The notes beneath the pieces are model-generated. The model had not been told where the DNA came from. It saw only the letters and a program-made list of their open reading frames with translations, and searched no databases. From Protula sp. h YS-2021 (lineage: Eukaryota > Annelida > Polychaeta > Sabellida > Serpulidae): a DNA stretch of 64,000 bases. The stretch spans positions 44,502,500 to 44,566,499 of the forward strand of contig OX457029.1 in the NCBI GenBank assembly GCA_949752745.1. The letters are read 5' to 3'. Shown here in pieces: positions 1-11,559 of the stretch. The translations under genes and the position numbers were made by a program. How positions within the stretch are numbered: position 1 is the first letter of the stretch; each line of letters opens with the position of its first letter.

Positions 1-3000
1 TCCATTATATTCGATAAAATATGTCTGCCAAATTAATCTCCGATGACATGATGGGAAAAGCAATTTGCCAAACCTGGAAAATGCCTAATTGGAATTAAGA
101 GGTTGCATATGAATATCAATTGTTCATATCTTCAAAGAGTTAGCAACCTTAGTCGTGTTCCCATTGATAAACAAAATGTGCTATTTAGTACTCACACACA
201 GCATATACTCAACACCTTTGATTTATTCCAGTGCTAATGCATACCAGGAAAATGATATGAGCTTCCTTCCGGAAGTAAGAAAATTTAATTAATGTGACAC
301 TTAGAAACACTAAATTGACACTGTATTTTATTGTCAAAGTTTCGAAATATATCGCTGACATTGGATTGTTTGTCTGGAATATGGTATGGTGAAATTAATT
401 CCCCACGAAATATATAAAACCAGAGAAATATTTTGAGCTCAAAACAATACCATAGTGACGTTTGCAACCACGAAATTATGTTTAATAAGTATTTGCCTTT
501 GATTTTTTACTTTTCTTAGCACTGATCGTCGTGAATACTAAGCATGATTTCAAATGCCAATTTCAAATAGGGTGCAATGCAATATCAGATTAGCAACAGA
601 AGACGTCCACTTTTCGATTTAATGATAAAAGACAGGTGGAAAACACTGAAAATGAAGCTGACAAAGCACTTCTCCGCCAGCTTTTAAATGCCTTCTGATG
701 GAGGTATAATTTAAAACCCTTCTGGTCCCGAAATGAATCTTGTTGCTAATTAAAATAAGTTGTTCGTAAATATATGCACTGCATCGCGAATGTCCCTGAG
801 ACCAAAATGTTCACATCTTACATAATCTGAATCAGAACTAACGTACATTTCCATAGAACGGAGCTTAGGTTTGCACTCGTCGGCCACAGTGCAACTGACT
901 TGGCTTGTTTTTAGTTTATTTATTGTTCACAGTAAAACATTACAGCTAACGCAATCTAACATTGAAACCAATGCATTAATTTGTCCATTAGTCTCAATTT
1001 ATTTAGCGTAACGCTCAACCATGTAATTCTTGTCCCTGCGGGTTAAAATCTATATAAGTAATACTGAAGGTGTAGACTTTAAGTATTACAAAATCAATGC
1101 ATATTGTTTGCCCTCAATTGCACACCACAAAAAGCTTTCCATCCAGCTTAAATGTGGGACACTGCATGAAGCAAATAGATCTGTGACTGGGACCGATTAG
1201 CTGATGTTTTTCTCCACAGTTATCACTTTTACAGTTTCCTCAGTAACGACATTGTTAGCGATTTAGCGATGTTGCTTGGCTCATTCTTTGTTGCCTTGGT
1301 CGTATTATGTTCCTGGACACAGAGTGAATTATTCTGTAGCGGGTTACAATCACCTATCTATACTATGCAGGCACCTCTGTTATAGTTATTTTATAGCTGA
1401 CCCATGATTAATTATGGAATTACCAATTGTTATTTATTTCAGTCATTGTATCATCATTGCACCATTAATAAGAACTGTAGATCTTCAACGAATAATCAAC
1501 AGAAATAATTTTGCTTTAAAAATGTTCTACATGCTTTCGCTATATTGAAAGTAAAAAACTACGAATTTAACCACTATTTTAATAATCCCTGCAATGTTTT
1601 ATACCTTATGTCTTTCTCATATTCGATCCTTGTCCCTTTTCTCTTGTTTTCTTCACAAAACAGAAAAATTGATAAAAACTGAGTTAAGCAGAGAGACTTG
1701 TAGCCATAGGAGTTTTGTTTTCTTTATGAGACTCTATACTTTTTCTACGGACATCTTAACAATGAGGTAGCATTTATCTTTCTGGTGCATGCAAAGCGTT
1801 ATTCAATAGCAAGCAGCTGCAATCGCAATAAACACAAAATACGATGCATGGTTCTTATAATTTTTTATTTATATATTTTGAAAATATGTTGTCCATCGTC
1901 TCATGCTCTCTGCAAGACAAAATATAAGAAAATTTATCTCGTATATGCTTACATATTTAAAACACCCCCTACGGCTTGATTCCTTTTGCACACTAGAAAA
2001 TAAACTACTTGACACTCATGAAAGAAGACAAAACGAGGAGCAGACAATACACTCCACTATAAGCAATATTTTTCTAAAACTTGGCAGTCGGAGAGATAAA
2101 ATAATAATTATCTGAAGACCTTAATTAGTTATGAAACGAAAAGCCTCGATTTAGAGAGCAATTTGAAGCAATGTTTTTTTTTATGTGAACCTGTTAACCA
2201 AATCAATGAACCAAGCAAAAAGATTGTCCAAAAAGAGGAAATAACTGATGGATCCGAGTTCAGATACTGAAAATATATATGTATATTATGTTTTTCCATT
2301 ATATTTTTTCTTGTAAATTTCGATCTTTTTTTTTACCAGAGGCGATATAATCTATTGAATTTGCTGACAAAATTGCACCGTCTGTAAGTCTCTTTCTTTT
2401 TGTTATATTTTTTAATCTTTGCCTTCCCACAGAGCAATTAAAATTTAAATGAATAACGTGATCCCATAATGAATATAAGGTCTTCTACAACTCAAATTCT
2501 TCCCAATGCTTATTTATATATTCGTTGAACTTGTCACAAAATAATGTTTAGTTCCATAAGTAAATAAAGCGACTGAGAAAAAGTTGAAGTTGGAGATTTC
2601 CATATAAAAGAAGAATCCATTGCATTAATTTGGTGTTCATTTCCTTACATTCGGTCAAATGTTTGAATATAAGACTAACGACAGCGTCAGTTCTTTATCG
2701 ATGCATGTGAAGGACGTGTAAGTGCATTCTTGTGCGCGTTGTGCTTCATGTGAAAGTTCTTAAAATAAGTCTCTGGCTGTTCCATATGTCACTTTCCCCT
2801 GCACGTTTTCGCTCCGACTAAAACCCCCTGGCGGCCTAACCACCCCCCCCCCGACCCAAAACCCCCGGTTCTCGGGTCTATTTTATATTTTGTAATTGCG
2901 ATACATCCACGTTGTTAATTACACTTCAAATGCCCATTAAAGAGACCACACGACGGCGTTTAAAATTGCAACTTATCAACGCCGTTCAATCTTAATTTTT

Positions 3001-4700
3001 AAAGCTCGTATATGAAAAAGAATACAATATTGCAGGGGCGATTCACGCCTTACTCAAGCAAAGAGTGAGACCCTAATTGTGCATTTTTTGCCATTCAGCA
3101 GCTGTAACAAGATGGCATCGTAGAAATATGAATCTAAAAGGTCTTTTATCCAAGTACAAGAATCTCACGTTTTCAATTTTTCCCGTCCTGATTAATCTTT
3201 TGAGAGGAGATTTGTGTTGACTTATGGAAATGAGCATTTCATGTAAATATAATGATGCGAGGCTCGTACTGCACCGTGTCAACTGAAAACACCGATATGT
3301 GATAGCAGTAATCAATGTATTGTCCATAAATGACTTCAACAAAAGGTGATGGTTGTATTAAGAGCACCTCAAGTTTCAGGCTCGTGCGAAATCACACGCA
3401 GATTATTTTACACTGAAGTCTGTCGTTCCGTTTCATCCCTTTTATGGCTCAAAAGGTGTTACTGATGGGAGCCTGTTGATGGAACCAATTTTTAGACAAA
3501 TTTTAAAACTTAGCTATGGTTTGCGATATACTAAAGTGGTGGTTTGAAAGCATGAACGTGGTGCAATTACCAATATTCTTACAAGGAAACTAGATCAGTT
3601 TTTATTTGATGAAGCAATACGTATTGAAATTTAATACATTCTTGAATGATTTTAATGGCTACAGGCATCATTTTGCCGAGATTATTTTTTTGAGATATTG
3701 TTGCGATTAAACCAAAGCGGAAGCCCATGTTTTGCTATGACAATACAATGTAATCTGTTCCCCCAAGATTCTACCTTTTGGAGCAGATAATGTCTGCTGG
3801 ATTGATTGCAGTTATGTCTCCTTAGAACAATGTTATGATTTTCAACCAAGAAGGTCAAAGCAAGTAGGTTAACAATCATTTCACTGAATACTTAAGTTTT
3901 TAGGTTTATGTCTGTTGTTTCCTGTTATTTATCAAATAAAATTTATTTTCAAAAATTGTATCAAACATAGCAAATTTATAAAGCAATGTATCAAAATCTT
4001 TAAAGTGTGATTAGCTAAAAATCGCTCAGACCGAAAATATGTAATAAATTTGGTACAGGCTAGTAAATCATACATGTCATTAGCTGTAAAAGATTAACCT
4101 CGCATAAATTGACTGAATATGTGAACAAATCTCAAACGGGATATTTGTATGCTTAAGCAAGGATCATAAGTCGCTAATAGATAAAATTTCGTAAACAGCA
4201 TGCCATGTTAAACTGCCTTAATTCAAATATTAATTTGATATACGTTTACCGAGTTTGTTTATAATATTATTCGCATATATTTGACGGCATACTTTTTATA
4301 TCAAGAAAACTGGCAGTTTGTTTATGTAATGTTTGTTAAATCTGTTTGCTTTGAAAGTGTTCTCTTGTTACCTTAAATATTTAATGGAGTTGCTTGGCAT
4401 TAAATGCCATATTATGCAGAGTAAAATGTGCCAATCTCGACAGGTTCCAAACATTAATTAAAACAGATACCGTTTGATGACATTTCCCCAGTTCTATGTT
4501 AGGAAATAAAATATGAAATACAAAAGTATAATAATCAGTTGTTAAGTGTACATGTCTTCTCAGAACTTAAGAATTAAAATCGAACTAGACCGAAATTGGC
4601 ACAGCTAATTAGACCCCACTTTGGACTGATAACTTAAAACGGAAGCTAGATGATATTGCTATTTGTTAACAATATTCACATGTCTGAATGTAGAACATTC
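1..4700. other. Non-coding AT-rich DNA, no gene recognised
   Basis: No open frame here exceeds about 90 codons and none resembles a known protein family. The sequence is uniformly AT-rich with scattered A/T runs and one C10 run near 2842-2853. I found no tRNA, rRNA, array or inverted repeat that I could support. It reads as intergenic or intronic DNA of a large animal genome. Small exons of a spliced gene cannot be excluded by eye. Confidence 0.6.
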
Positions 4701-4724
4701 TCCTAAATACTACCCAGTATACCG

Positions 4725-4965
4725 GTAAGGTCAAGGTCAAAAATTTTTATCAGGTGCACTACTTCAGATGACCCTCCATACATGTGCCAAGTTTGGTTGG
4801 TCTAGCTTCAACGGTCTTGGAGGAGATGTCTGGAAACCGATTCGGCGGAAGAAGAAAAAAATAAAAAAGGGAGAAAAAAATAGGTGAAGAATTCGATGCA
4901 ATCCATCCCCATTTGGTATTTTTAATACCAAGTGGGAAATAGGCACATGATAAACAATAAAATGA
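4725..4965 (+). repeat. Dispersed repeat fragment with AAGGTCAAGGTCA start
   Basis: The segment opens with the extended nuclear-receptor-type half-site TCAAGGTCA (4731-4739). It continues with text (GTGCCAAGTTTGGTTGG) typical of dispersed repeats seen in molluscan genomes, a purine-rich stretch (about 4848-4885) and a small TTGGTATT/AATACCAA inverted repeat (about 4914-4932). Fragments with related wording (GATGAAATTTGGC) occur near 54655 and 60780 in this window, so it belongs to a local multi-copy family. The class (SINE-like or non-autonomous DNA element) is not determined. Confidence 0.4.
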
Positions 4966-5844
4966 CAAACTACTTGGGTTTAATTTCTGGTTGTGTTGTA
5001 CTGGTTTAAGACACTCGAGTCGGTAGCTTGAAGCTTACGTCATTACGTTCGTAACCTCGCCAACGAACACGTATTTTTAACTACATTTCAATGTCTTCCA
5101 GGTTTTTGAAATGTGCCAAATGTAAATTGCATCTCTGAGTGTAATTCCAAGAGCTAGCAATTTATGCGAAGAAAGAGTCATGGGTGCGGGGGAGGGGTGA
5201 TGTCATAAACAGACAGCTTTAAGGAGAGCTAAGTGTTTTCTTCCACTAAATAGCTATCATTCGAGGTCTCTTTGTTGAAGACAAGGGTTTCCAAAGAAGG
5301 GATTTATAGTAAGTTCCGGAAACTCTACCTATTAGGAGCAGACGCATTGCCGTCACTGCCCCCATAAAAGACATTTTCAAGATACCTAAAAACATAGTAA
5401 AGTGGTTTTTGAAGACATGAAGTGTACTCTAATTTCTTCTGCTGTCGATTCTCTCAGCGCTTACACAGCCAACAGAACCAGCCTCCGGACAAACCTGTAT
5501 AATGTGGACACCGCTCTAATTCGGACAAAATGCAACAGTCTTAATGTAAGAGGTTTCTATGTAAGAAGAACAGGGATAATTTTCAGAACCCAATATAGCT
5601 ACTTACTGAGTGAAAAACCAATGTAATTCGGAAAGGCAATATTTGAGTGCTGTTTATGTCTCCCATGGTACAACAACAGAATCCAGGACATTACGCCATA
5701 AATCCATGTGAGTGAGTGTTGCGCTGGTTGCAAAGACAGTTTATCACAAACTAGCCGTTTCAGTTGTTTGCGTAACGAACCGATTATCGGAAAGACAGGA
5801 CATCTGTAAAATTTAATTTCAAGTTGGGGCGAAATGTCTACTTT

Positions 5845-5930
5845 TTCATCTGGGGGCGTAATGGGCGGGGGGGGGGGCGAAATGTCCGGGGGCGTAATGG
5901 GCCGTGGCGTAATGCGCGGATACCAGAACA
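5845..5930 (+). repeat. Degenerate GGCGTAATG/GGCGAAATG repeat with G-run
   Basis: Short, imperfect repetition of GGCGTAATG and GGCGAAATG around a run of about 11 G. It is GC-rich against an AT-rich background. A similar style of short degenerate repetition (GCGAATTGTCACCA) follows at 6680-6785. No coding potential is apparent. Confidence 0.4.
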
Positions 5931-6253
5931 ACAATATGCCTTGCGACAATACGCTTAGCGACCATTGGTTTTAACTTTCTGTATAGTGCGACAATATGCA
6001 TAGCAACTACCGGTCTGAACTATTAAGTACGGCGATTCAACGGATTTTAAACTTGACTTTCAACGGTTTTCAAATGCTCATGTTTTTACTTTTCCAAAGA
6101 ATACAATCTCCGGATTTCTGTCGATTCAAATCAGTGCAATCGAGAAGAAACATTTCGGAGTTCTATCATTCGAAATAAGTGTCAGACCGCACAACAGCAA
6201 AAAGGCTGGGGAGTTCTATCATTTCAAGTCAGTGGCGGCAGTATTAAAAAAGG

Positions 6254-6500
6254 GTTACTCTGGAGTTCTATATATTCATACATGCGCAGTTCATAAATAA
6301 ATTAATATTCCAGGTGAGGACGTGTTATAGGAGCATAAATGAGTTACTCCGGACTACTATATATTCATACAAGTGCAGGTCATAAATTAAGTGATATTCC
6401 AGTTGGGCAGTGCTATAGCAATATGTAAGAGTTACTCCGAAGTTCTATATATAGTCATACACGTGCAGGGCATGAACAAAGTCAGATTCCATTACTCGCA
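6254..6500 (+). repeat. Tandem repeat, about 88 bp, three diverged copies
   Basis: Three copies begin at 6254, 6343 and 6431 with GTTACTC(T/C)(G/C)GA, continue through TATATATTCATAC and TGCAG(G/T)(T/G)CAT, and end in an (A/T)TTCCA block. Spacing is 89 and 88 bp. The copies differ by scattered substitutions, so the duplication is not recent. Non-coding. Confidence 0.6.
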
Positions 6501-6679
6501 TTTGTTGTCAAAATAGACGATAATCTGTTAAAAAACGGCGTGGGTTAGTATTGAGTTTCACTAATGTTATTGGTTAATCAACAAATATTTCTAATTTTTA
6601 TAACAATATATAATTCGTCTCCACCACCCTTTTTTTGCATGGTTCTGATATTCAGACAAATTGTTGCAGTTTCTAATTA

Positions 6680-6790
6680 AGGCGAATTGTCACCAGGCGA
6701 ATTGTCACCATGCGAATTGCGTTAGGCATATTGTCACCAGGTAAATTATGGCCATGGTTGTTGTCTCCAGGCGTATTGTCGCGGATTTCC
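6680..6790 (+). repeat. Degenerate short tandem repeat (GCGAATTGTCACCA)
   Basis: Five or six imperfect copies of a roughly 17-bp motif reading GGCGAATTGTCACCA or close variants (GGCATATTGTCACCA, GGCGTATTGTCGC). The period drifts and the copies are worn. Non-coding. Confidence 0.5.
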
Positions 6791-7854
6791 CAGATCCTGT
6801 CAACAATAATATGCCGCAACAAATGTGAATGCCTCTGGTTGTGAACTATTTAATCTCAAGCGCTTGTCAAGTTCCAGTGCATTGAAATTGTCAGAGAGAT
6901 TAACTGAATAATAAATAGCATGAACCGAAATTAAAATGGAAAGAAAAAGAGAAATATAATTGTGAAGATCTTGTTGAAGGACTGATGGGAAATTATGCGG
7001 TATATACTCTCACCTTTTGTATACGTTATCTGCTACCCCCTCCCCCACCCTCAATTTCTTCAATTTTAGTCGTGGGGATAATGTTTTCAATTCATGTTGA
7101 CCAGTATCACTCACTTAAAATTGATTATTCATTTTAACCAAACATTCTGTGATTGAATTAAATGACTGCCTCATTGAAAGCTATGAAATTGAAGGGTCAG
7201 GGATCCTCGCCATTTGTGCAAAATTATGGAGGGGGCAGGCGGTAGATTGCCTATATCACATTAATGGTTTATTTGGTAAATATTTATTACATAACCTCAG
7301 TAATTCGGATACCTTGCTAACCCGGACAAATTTAATCAGTCAAGACTGTCCGGATTAACCAGGTTTATTACTACACAGCTTATATTATTACACAGCTTAT
7401 AGAGCCCTTAATCTTACAAAAGCTCAAAAGTTTTTTATCCCAGTTGCACGACACCAGAGTTGAACATTTAATAACTAATATACAATATCAGTTATCACGC
7501 TTTATATATCTCAAAGATCTGCCCTTCCTAATTCAGCATACGATTTTAGGTTCCTTTTTAGCCCGCATCTAGAGCAATGGTAGAAGATGAATGATGATTT
7601 TATTTTGCAAGTTAAATATTAAGTGTTCTGTATCTGTTTAAATCCTAATGACTTATTGGTGGGAAATAGTCAAGAAATAAACGAACACATGTTTGTTTGA
7701 ATCAATTCTGATTGCTCCTTGTCATTTTAAAAATGATTAAAATTGTCATGATTTGGTCATTCGCCTGGCGTTCCTGGGTTATGGAAAAAGGTGTGAAGGA
7801 AACACGCTGAAGACTGTCAATTATCCAGAGTACATCAGTGATCATTTATCTTTT

Positions 7855-8055
7855 TTAAAACTGGGACTGAAAGTCTTCAAGGAGTTTATTGCCCTTATTA
7901 GAAATCTTTTTCTTTTTCGATAAAACTCCTCCAAAATGGTTAAGGCTAGGAACATGAAATGTAGCACACACATAGTGGATTACGGGATGAGGATCCACGG
8001 AAAAAAATGGTTGACCTATAACGTCATCATCGGCGTCTTGTGGCGTCATTAAATT
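7855..8055 (+). repeat. Fragment of the composite repeat also seen near 60.75 kb
   Basis: Includes AAAACTCCTCC followed within about 30 bp by a GAA(C)ATGAAAT(G/T)T motif and CACACACATAGTGGATTA. The same order of motifs occurs at 60747-60815 (AAAACTCCTCC, GATGAAATTTGG, CACACGTGTAGATTATG). It appears to be a diverged, truncated copy. A 64-codon minus-strand open frame here is a by-product. Confidence 0.4.
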
Positions 8056-8970
8056 TTAAAAGTGAAATATCTCGAAAAAGGTTGCAGCTGCAGCTTTTGA
8101 GCAAACTACTTTCTAAAATATAAGCCCCCAGCCAACCTAGCATGTGGCACCACAAGCACCAATGCCCTGTATCACGTTAAAGCAACACAAGTGCAGCTAT
8201 ACTGGCCTTCAGTATTCCTCTTGAGTTGCTCATAATCAGTCCCTAATACTTCAGTAACAAAAGCAAATACCACGCAGATGACTTAAAGCACAATGCATGA
8301 CTGTTTAAAGAGTCGGTGGCACTGTTTTATTATACTTTCAGATTTATTGCAAATGTATTGAACTGAATAAAGACAATATTTTAACTGAGTTCATTGTCAA
8401 AATAAACAAACGAGTTATGAGTGGCATAGCTAAATATGTTACTTTTTATATATTTGGTGTGGGTTTTAATAACTTAATATGTATTCTTTCTGAAGATATA
8501 TTTTAAAAGATTTGCAGATATCGTGGGCCAGGCGTGAGTGGATTGTAAGGTATTCCCGGACATGATTGTTTTGCATTGCAACAATAATCAATTTACACTG
8601 ATTATTTTTGTAGGATTGCAATAAATTTTGTTTTATGTGTTTCATAAAAGCTTGAAAAGAATACCATAAAATGCGCAGAGCAAAAAATAAAAACAAAAAA
8701 ATTGATTTCTGTTCCCGCGTGAAAAGAACACAATATAAAATGTCGCTAACAGGAACCAAACAATGAGGAAATTGCCATAAATTCTCCAGTACCCGCTGAT
8801 TTAGTGTTATGGAAGTAAAATCACAGATTTTTGCCCGACAGGATGTGTAAAACGCCATGTTTTGTTTGGTGTAATTTCTTTTATATGTCAATTTATGGTC
8901 AGCTGTAATCGTGTCAACCAGTCGCTTGAAGTACCGATGTCTTGTGCGGTTGCTAGTGAACTGGATGTAT

Positions 8971-9014
8971 GGGAGGGGGGAGGGGGGCGGGGAGGGGGGG
9001 TGGTGGTGGGTGGG
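8971..9014 (+). other. G-rich run with G-quadruplex potential
   Basis: At least five G-tracts of three or more (GGGA, G6, G6, G4, G7, later GGG and GGG) lie within 44 bases, separated by single A or C residues or short TGG units. This fits the usual four-tract G-quadruplex pattern on the plus strand. No gene is adjacent, so no regulatory role can be argued. Confidence 0.6.
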
Positions 9015-9721
9015 TCTCGCTAAATTGTTCCCAAAGAGGCAAATAACAACGGAAACGGAACGAGGTCAATTAACGAGTGCATATTGAAGGGTGCAATCTG
9101 GTCAAAACTCCAACGAAAGTGCATTTGTGGGAAGTGCTGCTTTTCCATTTATTTTTCCTAAATTTTGCAATCAGTCAACACAATAAAACATAAATTAATG
9201 ACATCGCAGATTAAATAGAGATTCTATCAATTAATGTTCACAAAATATTGATTGCTATTTTTGCGGTTATTAAACATTAATTTTACTGCATAAAAAGTTA
9301 CGATACACGATAAAAAATTACGGTTTTTATTTCTTTTGCCTTCTGATTTGCTTATTTTATTTGAGAAATGTTTCTTAAATTGCAAAATGGCCCGAAGATT
9401 AGTAACCCCACATTTGATTCCACCACAAATGATATTAGTCAGTGCAAAGGAGAAAAATTCAGATTATAATCAAGAAATCTAAAGTTTGGCCACTTGTAAT
9501 AACATTTCTTTGGGTGTGCCTGATTGGGGTGCGTTTTTCCACAATATTTTTAGTATCGATTCAAAAAAAGAGACACTCAGCTGTGATGGGTCAAATATCC
9601 TATAACTATGTGCACTTATGGATTTTCAATTCATCTGAAGAAATTAAAGGTTTGACATTTAGTGTTATTAATGATGTTTACATTTCAGTTATCAAGTGCT
9701 TTCAGTAGCCTTAACGCTTCA

Positions 9722-9832
9722 TTTAAAATCACTCGTACCACAATACTTTGACCTAAAAATTCTTCAGTTGTTGACCTAAAAATTCTTCAGTTAAAATCAC
9801 TCATACCACAATACTGTTGACCTGAAATTTCA
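9722..9832 (+). repeat. Local duplication of about 60 bp
   Basis: Text reading AATCACTC(G/A)TACCACAATACT followed by TTGACCT(A/G)AAA appears twice (from 9727 and from 9785), and TTGACCTAAAAATTCTTCAG occurs back to back at 9748 and 9771. This is a small recent tandem rearrangement with no coding content. Confidence 0.6.
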
Positions 9833-10782
9833 ATCAAATAATGTCTAAAAGTAATGTCTGTTGATTTGTCCTTTTGCCAGACCTGTAACCGGAAGTGTCG
9901 CGCATCCAGCCATCTAGAAGTTTTTCCAGTGAGGCATCTTTGACTCATCCTTAGCCACTTTTGTAATGAAGAAAAACACACGGAGACATTTCTTTGCTCT
10001 TTGCTGCACAGGAAGTAGATTGTAGTCAAGCACTTAAATAAAAGACATTATCGAGGGCTGTCATTTGGCGAAGTTGCTCAAGCTTTAGAGCTTTATCCTA
10101 TTCTTAAGTTCGTTTTGACGACCTGATGGTGAAAACATAGGGCTAAAACGTGTGCGCACTTTGTTCCCTGGCAGATCGCTAATGTTTGATGTAACAGGCG
10201 TCATTTCAACACGTAAATGTATGCAAAACCCAGCTATTTTGGGAGGTGCCAAACTGTGCTAAAAGCCTTTAATTTGACGATGGTGCGCGAAGTTGGTCCC
10301 CTGAAATCAGCGAATGATCTTTGGTACTCCTTTCTAACTGAAGCATTAAGTTCCTCAGTTGCCTTTTTCACATGAGAGCAAATGCCACAATTACTTTCCG
10401 GCAAATTGGGTGTTTCTTGGTCCGTGCGAAAGTTTTTCTGTTGAAACAACATCAAACGCACCATGAGATAGTGGCGACTATTGCAATAGACTCAGATCTG
10501 CTGGTCTGTCTGCTGACATATTCGCGAGTGGGCACTTCCTCGCCAGACGCCTCAACCTTGGAAAGACACCAACTCGCGGCTAAGGGCGAAACGATATCGT
10601 TTTACGGGTGGGAGATTGGTTGATGCGATGGTATTACAACAACGACATAAGCCATTGGTTTAGGTGTCATCTTTTAAGAGCGTGAGTAAAATTTGCAGAG
10701 GTTCTTAGCCTTCCTTCCCCTTGTGCGCCAAATAAGTGATGCCACCCATTCGCTGTAATATTAGTAAGTTCCGAGAGAGGGG

Positions 10783-11080
10783 GGGGGGGGCACTCACGTA
10801 CTAACTGATTACCATGCGTGCCCATGACTTTTCAAAACAACCCCTAAATGCCGAGCGTTAATTTTGAAATAACACTCCTTTATAAGCAAACGCGGAGTGG
10901 AATTCCAAAAAGGCCCCTTTTGTTGGAAACGCAGAGAACTAAATGAAAAAATACCCCTTTTTAACGAAATTCGCACTCCGCGGATCGCATCTGGTCTCAG
11001 AATTACCCCTCTTTCTCCGCGGTATTTTTTGGACACACATGGTAACACATAAGATACCAAGTCACTCCCCCCCCCCCCGC
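10783..11080. repeat. Fold-back repeat copy A, flanked by G- and C-runs
   Basis: A roughly 300-bp unit bounded by a G-run on the left (about 10781-10790) and a C-run on the right (about 11066-11078). Near the left end TTACCATGCGTGCCCA mirrors TGG(A)CACACATGGTAAC near the right end, so the ends form an imperfect inverted repeat. Internal landmarks are TTTTTAACGAAATTCGCACT and CCGCGGATCGCATCTGG. Related copies occur at 11190-11400, 24500-24790 and 35150-35400. Best explained as a non-autonomous fold-back or MITE-like repeat. The 83-codon minus-strand open frame inside is incidental. Confidence 0.5.
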
Positions 11081-11189
11081 CCCTGCTTGGATTAGAGTAT
11101 AGAAATAGAAATTCTATACTTTAAGAATTAGCCCTTAGCATTAAAGACCCAGATATCATTATGGCGACACGGACAATACAGACTGGTTA

Positions 11190-11395
11190 CTATGCCTGAC
11201 TATACATTGAGAAGGGTCCTTTTTCTGGGACGCGGTTCTGAAAGAACCCCTTTTTTGTGGAAATATAAATTACCTCTTCTTAACGAAATTAGCAGTCCGC
11301 GCGGACGGCGGCTGGCCCTAAAATTACTCCATTTCTGCACGCTTGTTTGGGGACGCATCGTAACACATATGCTACCAAGTTTTCCCTAGGAATCT
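11190..11395 (+). repeat. Fold-back repeat copy B (partial)
   Basis: Shares with copy A the order CTTAACGAAATT(A/C)GCA, GTCCGCG, (C)TGG(C/T)C, AAATTACTCC, GGACGCATCGTAACACAT and GCTACCAAGT. It lacks the left inverted end, so it is either a truncated copy or a partial duplication of the unit just upstream, in the same orientation. Confidence 0.5.
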
Positions 11396-11470
11396 CATAC
11401 AGGAACAAGATTCAGACACTAAGCTCGAGCAACATTAAGTATGAACCAAAGCGTCACAATGGTCACTGCA

Positions 11471-11550
11471 AGTAGATAACGGGTCTGTTGACTGCCAGAT
11501 GCACTGGGGTCAATGAGTGCATCTGGCAGTCGACAGACCCGTTATCTACT
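11471..11550 (+). other. Near-perfect 35-bp inverted repeat (hairpin), 10-nt loop
   Basis: The left arm is 11471-11505, the loop 11506-11515 and the right arm 11516-11550. The arms are complementary at 34 of 35 positions. The exception would be a G-U wobble in a plus-strand transcript and an A-C mismatch in a minus-strand transcript. The right arm begins AGTGCATCTGGCAGTCGACA. No bulges interrupt the stem. It could be a very recent fold-back duplication, a small MITE, or a hairpin RNA source. No flanking promoter was identified. Confidence 0.75.
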
Positions 11551-11559
11551 ACTACAGGT

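Noticed and set aside
5480..5570. A second TACAGTAAAACCTG-type MITE
   Set aside because: Motifs AAACCTGTATAATG and AATTCGGACAAAATG resemble the family interior, but no matching inverted ends could be found.
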